NCBI GenBank assembly: GCA_964631265.1
Contig: CAZVWW010000019.1
Coordinates: 1-28,244 of the forward strand
Direction: 5' to 3'
Length of the DNA: 28,244 nt
DNA from: CAZVWW01 sp964631265
Lineage (GTDB): Bacteria > Thermotogota > Thermotogae > MWEM01
In this document: piece after piece, positions 23,053-28,244 of the stretch
How the letters are laid out: each line of letters opens with the position of its first letter
How positions within the stretch are numbered: position 1 is the first letter of the stretch
Program-made: the position numbers and the translations under genes
Notes under the pieces: generated by a model
Database searches by the model: none
Told to the model about the DNA's origin: nothing
Seen by the model: only the letters and a program-made list of their open reading frames with translations

Positions 23053-26052
23053 TCAGGAGGTTGAGTTTGTTCTTCTATCAGAATCACCGATCAGCACAAA
23101 CCCGCCCCAGATCCAACCCGGCGCATCCCCCCACTCGGACCTGAGTTTCTCTATCATCGAGAGCTTTGCTTCCCTGAGGGCCCCGGACTTTTTCATGCCC
23201 TTAAAGAGGTTCTCATAGAAGCTTGTCATCAGGTCCTTCGTGAAATAATCCGGCACATTCCACAGACTCATTAAGACGGATTTGGCCCCGGTTGAGAGAA
23301 AAGAGGATGAGAGGCCTGCAACCCCTTCCCCATTCTTGATTTCCCCTTTTCCCGTCTCACAGGCAGAAAGGGTGACTAATTCTGTTCCACTGAGATTCAT
23401 CGACAACACGTCGTTTGCCGTGATAATACCGTTCTTATACTCCTCCGGCAACGCCTCATTTCGGATGATGTTGTTGATCCCGCTGAGGGCTATCCCGGAT
23501 CTCAAGAAGGGGTGGATGTCTCTGCGTGTTTCAAGGAAGAAACCATGAGTTGCCAGATGCAGTATCTTTGGCGCTTTCAAAGACTTGATGACTGTTTCGT
23601 TCGCGTTGTTCTTGGTCAGTTTCCTGTCAACTGTTATCCGGTTTGCCCGCATAATCCTTTCAATATTCTGCACTTCTTCGAGGGTACCGGGAAGTTCGTT
23701 AAACTCCGGGAGCTCTTTTCTCAATGTAAAATCTCTTCCCCGGGTTTGTAACGTCTCTTTGTGATGGACTTGTCCGGTCTGAACATCAAAGGCGGGGTCG
23801 GCGAGTAGTACGGCATTGTCAATCTCCATGACTGGTTCAGTTTCTTTCGCGTCTCTTCTGCAGATACTTCTACCCGAGCTGAGATAATGGATCTCATTCG
23901 TTTCAACAAGATAACGACCGTTGCCGGTTATGAGGACCTCAAAAGGCAACTTCACAAAATCACCGTCCGGTGATATATACAGGCGTTCAAACCCCGTCTG
24001 TGGATGTCTTTTCAGAAGGTCACCCAGGGTTATCTCGTACAACTGATTCAGGATCTTTTCCGGTGCTTCTTGTATGGTTCCCTCCTCGGGTAAATCAACT
24101 GTATTCACGGTTTCGGGGGCAAGAGATGCCTTTTGGTCGTTTGTTGTTCTTCTAAAACCGCGTCCGTTTATATCCCATGATCGATTCAATCTCTCAATGA
24201 GTTCCTCTATCTGCTTCGAATCGGGGATGATGTGATAATCAATCCTGCCACGTGTGATAAAAAAGACGATATACCGTTCTTCTTTCCAGGGATCAACCGG
24301 ATCCTGAAAATCATAACGCCGCGTCTTAAAGAAATCGAGAAAGAGGGCATCGGCTTCAAGTTTATGCCGGAGTAATGTCAGCGAGGCTTCTTTGATACTC
24401 TTCTCCCATTTAATCATCGGAACGGTACCGGCTATTTCCGATTCCAGTTCTTTAATCCGGTGGAACAACCCTTCAATCTTCTCTTTGTTTTCACCACTCT
24501 CTGAAAAGAATCCCTGTGTCGTCAGTTTGGCAAGGTCTTCCCGATATTTGACGATCTGATCAAACGTCTCCCGCTGATCAGGATGCTTTCTCTGAAAGAG
24601 CCTCTTATATCGCTGAATGTCCGCCTCGAAAATGACCGATTTTCTTCTCAGGACCAACTCATACAGTTCTTTGACCCATTTTCCCTCTGCTTTTTCAACC
24701 GTCTCTTCTCTTCCTGTTCCAACTGATGGTGGTGAAAGAGAACAAACCATTGAAACAGCGATATCGAGCTCAGCCTTTATCCGGTTCAGGAAGTTCCAGC
24801 TGTAATCTCTGGAAAAAGAGGTTGTCAACATCGTCAGGATTTGATTCTGAAGCGAACAAGCCTCTCTGATATCGGACCAGGCCTTCTCCTTTTCCACACC
24901 CGAGAACTCAATGGCCGCCAGAAAACCCTTTAGCTTTGTGTAATCCAGGTGATTACTGCCTGTTATGTTCTTTTGAAGGGACAAAGCCTCCTCAATCTTC
25001 AACCGGGCTTCTTTCAGTTCGTTTCTAATAAAATGGATTCTTGCCAGATGGATCAAGGCAGGCAATCTCAGAAACGGATCGGTTTCTTTGCCCGATAATC
25101 TCAGCAACGTCTCTTCAGCCTCTACAAGCCGGTTCATCTGGATGTTCAACTCCGAATGATTAATCAGGGCCTTTTTGTACAGGGTCTCAGAAAATCTCCC
25201 GAGATTCTCCATCTTGAAGATCTCTTGAAATTGCCTCTCAGAATTCTCGTAATCGCCTGTTCTCATATAAGTATGGGCAAGATTATTCAGACTCTCGAGA
25301 TAGAGATCATGATCTTTGCCCAGCTTCTTCTCTCTCCCTTTCAGGACCTTTTTAAAATGCTCAAGAGCTTCTTCATAATTGCCGGTCTCCCAATGAAGGA
25401 CACCGATCTCATTTAAGACATTCAATCGGAAACTGGAATTTGATTTGTTCAACTCACAGATATCACGCGCTTTGTGAAGATACTCTTTTGCCCTGGCATA
25501 TTTACCCCAGTCTCTGTAAAGAATCCCCAGATTTTGCAGATTATAGACAAGATCGTTGCTTTTTTTGGAAAGGGAGGATTCGTTGATCTCTATCGTCTTC
25601 AGGAGGTATTTTTCCGCGTTCTGATAATCTCCCTGATGCTGATAAAGCACGGCCAGGTTGTTGTACGATTCAGCAACCTCCGGGTGCTCCTTCCCGTAGA
25701 TTTCCTCTCTTATGCTCAACGCCTCGCGATAGTCTTTTTCAGCCTCTTCGAGGCGGTTGTTGTAATGGGCAATCTCGCCAAGGGAATTGATCAGCTTCGC
25801 TCTGAAACGCCGGTTCTCTTCGTTTTCCAGCAGCTCTTTGAGGTACCGCTCGACCATCTCCGATCTACCGGTATAGGCATAGATACCGGTGATAAAATCG
25901 AGGACTCTCTCTCTTTCCGGGAGTGCCAGTTGATCGTTATCTTTAAACCCGGCTTGCAAGGCTTTTACCCGTTCTATCGCATGATCAAATTTCTTTTCCC
26001 CCAGCAGTTTCTTGACATTTTTCGATATAGCCCTCATCTGCTCCATATCCAC
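23053..26052 (-). CDS. TPR-CHAT protease
   Basis: This 999-residue soluble protein has an N-terminal half of tetratricopeptide repeats of the 42-residue kinesin-light-chain type (roughly 50-400; e.g. YNNLAVLYQHQGDYQNAEKY and LNEIGVLHWETGNYEEALEH). A helical linker follows, then a C-terminal CHAT (caspase HetF associated with TPRs) domain from about 690. The catalytic dyad is intact: His836 in HLATHGFF and Cys898 in LSACETGKGE, followed by GEGVAGLSSSFLSTGA. No signal peptide or membrane segment is seen, so it is cytoplasmic. It follows the zinc-finger protein by about 30 bases and the sigma-like protein before that. The start (GTG 26052 or ATG 26046) is uncertain because no strong ribosome site is visible. 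Protease activity is inferred from family; the substrate is unknown. Confidence 0.92.
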   Translation of the reverse strand: MDMEQMRAISKNVKKLLGEKKFDHAIERVKALQAGFKDNDQLALPERERVLDFITGIYAYTGRSEMVERYLKELLENEENRRFRAKLINSLGEIAHYNNRLEEAEKDYREALSIREEIYGKEHPEVAESYNNLAVLYQHQGDYQNAEKYLLKTIEINESSLSKKSNDLVYNLQNLGILYRDWGKYARAKEYLHKARDICELNKSNSSFRLNVLNEIGVLHWETGNYEEALEHFKKVLKGREKKLGKDHDLYLESLNNLAHTYMRTGDYENSERQFQEIFKMENLGRFSETLYKKALINHSELNIQMNRLVEAEETLLRLSGKETDPFLRLPALIHLARIHFIRNELKEARLKIEEALSLQKNITGSNHLDYTKLKGFLAAIEFSGVEKEKAWSDIREACSLQNQILTMLTTSFSRDYSWNFLNRIKAELDIAVSMVCSLSPPSVGTGREETVEKAEGKWVKELYELVLRRKSVIFEADIQRYKRLFQRKHPDQRETFDQIVKYREDLAKLTTQGFFSESGENKEKIEGLFHRIKELESEIAGTVPMIKWEKSIKEASLTLLRHKLEADALFLDFFKTRRYDFQDPVDPWKEERYIVFFITRGRIDYHIIPDSKQIEELIERLNRSWDINGRGFRRTTNDQKASLAPETVNTVDLPEEGTIQEAPEKILNQLYEITLGDLLKRHPQTGFERLYISPDGDFVKLPFEVLITGNGRYLVETNEIHYLSSGRSICRRDAKETEPVMEIDNAVLLADPAFDVQTGQVHHKETLQTRGRDFTLRKELPEFNELPGTLEEVQNIERIMRANRITVDRKLTKNNANETVIKSLKAPKILHLATHGFFLETRRDIHPFLRSGIALSGINNIIRNEALPEEYKNGIITANDVLSMNLSGTELVTLSACETGKGEIKNGEGVAGLSSSFLSTGAKSVLMSLWNVPDYFTKDLMTSFYENLFKGMKKSGALREAKLSMIEKLRSEWGDAPGWIWGGFVLIGDSDRRTNSTS

Positions 26053-26082
26053 GACACGACACCGCCTTTTTCAAGTTGTTTG

Positions 26083-26895
26083 CTACATCTTCCCGGGTTC
26101 GATGGCAAGGACATACTTTCCGGGATCAACCGCTTCAAAGACAGCCTCCATTCTCACTTTCTCATGGATCATCTCTTTCTCCTGTTTATTCGTGTCTGAT
26201 CGTCTTTTATCATCGACGATAACGGGAATCTTCATCGCCGGTTTGTCACTGAAATCAGTTGGAATAAGAAAAATGATCGGCGGTTCTTCAAAGCGCCCGG
26301 ACAAGATCGAGACAACTATCTTCTGCTCCTTCGGGTCCGCCTTTATCTCCGCTGTCCTCTCATCACGTGCCATGACATAAAGCTGGTTCCCGAGTTTTTT
26401 CCGGATAACGGATCCTTTGCCTCCCCCCCGGCGCGTTGTCAACTCCACGACAGGATGCTGAAAACTCACATTTCCGCGATTTAACAGGTTATCGAGCTTG
26501 TCTCCGGTCAGTTTTGTTATGTTAGATGCCCCATTCATAGCCGTGTTAAAAAACACTTTCACGGAAGCGTTGGCAGACTGGCCAAAATTCCTGATCCAGG
26601 CCATGACACGGGACTTCAATCCCGAATCCGCCGGATTCATCTCTTTCAGCCCCTTCAACACAGTTTTTTGTACCGGCGTAAGGCTGGTGTTCATCCATTC
26701 ATCAAAGGAGATTGAAAAATCCATCACTTTTTTGACTTTTAACGCGCATTGCTCACATTCAAGGATATGCTCCTCAATTGCCTGAACCTTTTCCATAGAC
26801 AGCCTTCCGGACTCAGGATCGGAATCCGCCATGCCGAGATATTCAGTATCAACATACATCTCAATCTCTTTATCCGTTAAGTGTCTTGCTTTCAT
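26083..26895 (-). CDS. Zinc-finger (zf-HC2) anti-sigma-type protein, soluble
   Basis: This 270-residue protein opens with an anti-sigma zinc-finger pattern, His43, Cys47 and Cys50 in EEHILECEQC, after HLTDKEIEMYVD, as in zf-HC2 (ZAS) domains that hold ECF sigma factors. A helical stretch (about 60-130) follows, then a basic patch (TTRRGGGKG) and a probable beta-rich C-terminal domain (about 140-270). Most anti-sigmas of this class have a membrane helix; none is visible here, so it should be cytoplasmic, like its neighbours. The start is ATG 26895, six bases after AGAGGTG; a GTG at 26904 is inside the ribosome site. It sits between the sigma-like gene and the TPR-CHAT gene on the same strand. 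The anti-sigma role is inferred from the motif and context. Confidence 0.78.
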   Translation of the reverse strand: MKARHLTDKEIEMYVDTEYLGMADSDPESGRLSMEKVQAIEEHILECEQCALKVKKVMDFSISFDEWMNTSLTPVQKTVLKGLKEMNPADSGLKSRVMAWIRNFGQSANASVKVFFNTAMNGASNITKLTGDKLDNLLNRGNVSFQHPVVELTTRRGGGKGSVIRKKLGNQLYVMARDERTAEIKADPKEQKIVVSILSGRFEEPPIIFLIPTDFSDKPAMKIPVIVDDKRRSDTNKQEKEMIHEKVRMEAVFEAVDPGKYVLAIEPGKM

Positions 26896-26917
26896 CTTCA
26901 GCACCTCTTTATTTTAG

Positions 26918-26969
26918 ATTGGTTTCAACAGCATGTACCAATCATCATTCCCATAGTCGCATGATGATT
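26918..26969 (-). repeat. Two overlapping inverted repeats between the sigma-like and zinc-finger genes
   Basis: AATCATCAT (26940-26948) and ATGATGATT (26961-26969) form a perfect nine-pair stem with a 12-base loop. ATTGGT (26918-26923) and ACCAAT (26937-26942) form a second, shorter stem with a 13-base loop. They share 26940-26942, so both cannot form together. There is no U run, so neither is a normal terminator. They lie between the sigma-like stop (26981) and the zinc-finger start (26895). Confidence 0.5.
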
Positions 26970-26980
26970 CCGGTTCGCCA

Positions 26981-28060
26981 TCAAAGTTCAAGCACACCAT
27001 CTTCAACGGCCTGTTTTCTGATTCGTTTGAGCACCCGATGATTCCAGTCGCGGAGGTTCTTTCTCGGGTTCTTTCCAAAAAAGACCTCCAGTTTTATATC
27101 TCCCGTCTTTTCCTCAAGGCGCTCTGAGAGATTATCCCGTGATCGATGATCCCTGGCGGGAATAATATCAGAGAGACTCTTCTCCAGTTCCCGTTCAAGA
27201 TACCGAAAAGAGGCATCTATCTCCTCGTTTGAATGGAATGAACCGACGTAAAGCTCTTTCCTGGTTAATTCCGCCAGGTCCTTGAGTTTATCGCCGCCGT
27301 GATCCACAATATCCTCGCGATCTTCCAGGGTCTTTGACAGTAATACCACAAGTTTCTGCCAGGGATAGCCCCCGTTCTTTAAGACTGATTCCAGGATATA
27401 GTGTTCCAACTTATAGCCCTGTTCATTCTCGTCAGGGGAGGGCTCCGTTGAGAGGGCCCAGTACGTTTGGCCCTCTTGTTCCTCATCCTGTTCGTTGAAT
27501 TCTCCCACCAGATTTTCCGGTCTGGCCTTCTCATCACGGACGAGATTCTGAGCAATTGTCTGCAGATAGGTGTAAAGCCCGGATTTGTAGGGGTTGTAAT
27601 TGTGGATGTATTTGTCGAAACGCTGAAATGTTCTCAACGTCAGTTCCTCGCATCGCTGAGAGAAGTAACCGGTCCCCCTTTTCCCATACAGCGAATGGGC
27701 AATCACGGATTTTATGGCCGTTCTGTATCGTTTATAGAAGATATTACCGGCCTGCTTATCCTTCGTTTTTAAAAGGGAGTAGAGGAGGTATTCAATACCA
27801 ATCTTGGAAAGCCATTCACGAAAATCCTTCTCAAGATCGTAGTGAACCACCCTGGCCCATGAGATATCCCAGGCCTCATCCACTTTTCGTGCGATGTTTT
27901 TGACCTTGTCCTTTCCGGACTTGATCTCACTTCTATCAAACTGGAGCTTCATCCTCGCCCTCAACCGTGTTTTCAGAAAACCAGAGAGTTCTCTCTTCAA
28001 TCTCAGGTAATCCGTACGGGTCTCCTTTACATTTTGAAGGATCCTTTCAACTTCACTCAT
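26981..28060 (-). CDS. Sigma-70-like protein with region 2, unusual C-terminus
   Basis: This 359-residue protein has a region resembling sigma-70 region 2 in the middle (about residues 104-180): FYKRYRTAIKSVIAHSL, ELTLRTFQRFDKYI, NYNPYKSGLYTYLQTIAQNLVRDEKA. These match the ECF pattern of helix, acidic E-x-TxxTF-type motif, then LxxIAxNLxRD. Unusually, about 100 charged residues precede it and the typical region 4 helix-turn-helix is not recognisable in the C-terminal half; a basic end (NHRVLKRIRKQAV) might replace it. The ATG follows GGGGTG by five bases. The next genes on the same strand are a zinc-finger anti-sigma-type protein and a TPR-CHAT protease. It may be a divergent sigma factor or a sigma-like regulator; DNA binding is unproven. 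Confidence 0.68.
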   Translation of the reverse strand: MSEVERILQNVKETRTDYLRLKRELSGFLKTRLRARMKLQFDRSEIKSGKDKVKNIARKVDEAWDISWARVVHYDLEKDFREWLSKIGIEYLLYSLLKTKDKQAGNIFYKRYRTAIKSVIAHSLYGKRGTGYFSQRCEELTLRTFQRFDKYIHNYNPYKSGLYTYLQTIAQNLVRDEKARPENLVGEFNEQDEEQEGQTYWALSTEPSPDENEQGYKLEHYILESVLKNGGYPWQKLVVLLSKTLEDREDIVDHGGDKLKDLAELTRKELYVGSFHSNEEIDASFRYLERELEKSLSDIIPARDHRSRDNLSERLEEKTGDIKLEVFFGKNPRKNLRDWNHRVLKRIRKQAVEDGVLEL

Positions 28061-28125
28061 ATTTTCACCCCGAAAGACTTTTATACCTTATTTTAACACA
28101 ATGCCTTTCCCATCATGCGTTTTTC

Positions 28126-28134
28126 TGATAGAAT
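28126..28134 (+). promoter_or_regulatory. Candidate extended -10 promoter for the divergent lipoprotein gene
   Basis: TGATAGAAT at 28126-28134 lies about 43 bases before ATG 28177, in the 116-base divergent gap shared with the sigma-like operon. The -35 is weak. No equally clear promoter was found for the sigma-like gene on the other strand; a TATAAA at plus-strand 28079-28084 region is the nearest candidate. Confidence 0.4.
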
Positions 28135-28176
28135 AGAAGTATATTGAAAGGAATCTACTCGGAAAGAAGGGGTGTC

Positions 28177-28244
28177 ATGATGAGAAAAAGGCTGAGAATG
28201 GTCTCGATTACTGTTTTGGTATTGATCGCCGTGTCCTGTCAGGT
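28177..28244 (+). CDS. Start of a secreted or lipoprotein gene, cut by the window end
   Basis: Only 22 codons are visible: MMRKRLRM, then a hydrophobic core and a Cys in LIAVSCQ, which looks like a lipoprotein signal, though the residue three before Cys is Ala rather than Leu. A purine-rich AAGAAGGGG site precedes the ATG. It is divergent from the sigma-like/zinc-finger/TPR-CHAT operon and could be a target of it. Product unknown. Confidence 0.6.
   Translation, partial: MMRKRLRMVSITVLVLIAVSCQ

Noticed and set aside
25474..26199. 241-residue plus-strand frame opposite the CHAT gene and the zinc-finger gene
   Set aside because: Antisense to two genes with strong motifs and no Shine-Dalgarno; a shadow frame.
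1..28244. CRISPR arrays, transposases, phage genes and att sites
   Set aside because: No repeated spacer pattern, transposase motif, terminal inverted repeats or integrase was seen; the lone tRNA-Cys has no adjoining integrase or duplicated tRNA end.

Overview
This window looks like chromosomal core sequence from an anaerobic (or microaerophilic), two-membrane bacterium. The anaerobic signs are a Rex NADH/NAD+ sensor, an aldo/keto reductase with two ferredoxin-type cluster motifs, and HemW. The two-membrane sign is a pair of secreted proteins that look like outer-membrane beta-barrels. Base composition looks moderate by eye and the genes are tightly packed with many stop/start overlaps. I cannot name the phylum from this sequence alone; a poorly sampled deep lineage seems more likely than a well-known genus (inference). 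No mobile element, CRISPR array, phage gene or integrase was seen.

Layout: (1) 122-2217, + strand: a secreted predicted beta-barrel protein coupled to hemW. (2) 2224-6117, - strand: tig, clpP, clpX (proteostasis), then an HD phosphohydrolase beyond a terminator. (3) 6118-6452, a regulatory hub: tig promoter, a terminator, tRNA-Cys(GCA) and its promoter, and a divergent promoter. (4) 6453-7397, + strand: a very lysine-rich unknown protein, then rpsO with its own promoter and leader. (5) 7445-18210, - strand: eleven genes with gaps under 30 bp or overlaps, read as proS, DUF2344, response regulator, PP2C/SpoIIE phosphatase, yebC, PHP phosphoesterase, beta-barrel protein, cheR, ftsY, DUF2225, LysM/degenerate LytM/3D lipoprotein. 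The run ends at a bidirectional terminator. (6) 18282-20160: rex (-) with a Rex operator in its own promoter region, divergent from a ferredoxin-type aldo/keto reductase (+). (7) 20212-22957, - strand: transketolase then proC. (8) 23053-28060, - strand: a sigma-70-like protein, a soluble zinc-finger anti-sigma-type protein and a 999-residue TPR-CHAT protease. A lipoprotein-like gene starts divergently at 28177 and runs off the end.

The most interesting unit is region 8. A TPR-CHAT protease in apparent operon with a sigma-like protein and a candidate anti-sigma recalls the protease/inhibitor/sigma arrangement of type III-E CRISPR (Csx29-Csx30-RpoE), but no Cas gene is visible here. Other points: ClpP carries Asn where the catalytic Asp is expected; the candidate promoters almost all carry an extended -10 (TGn) element; and a Rex box sits over the rex start site.

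Start codons were often moved inward from the longest reading frame because Shine-Dalgarno motifs (AAGGAGG-like) and overlaps point to internal starts. Several are TTG or GTG.
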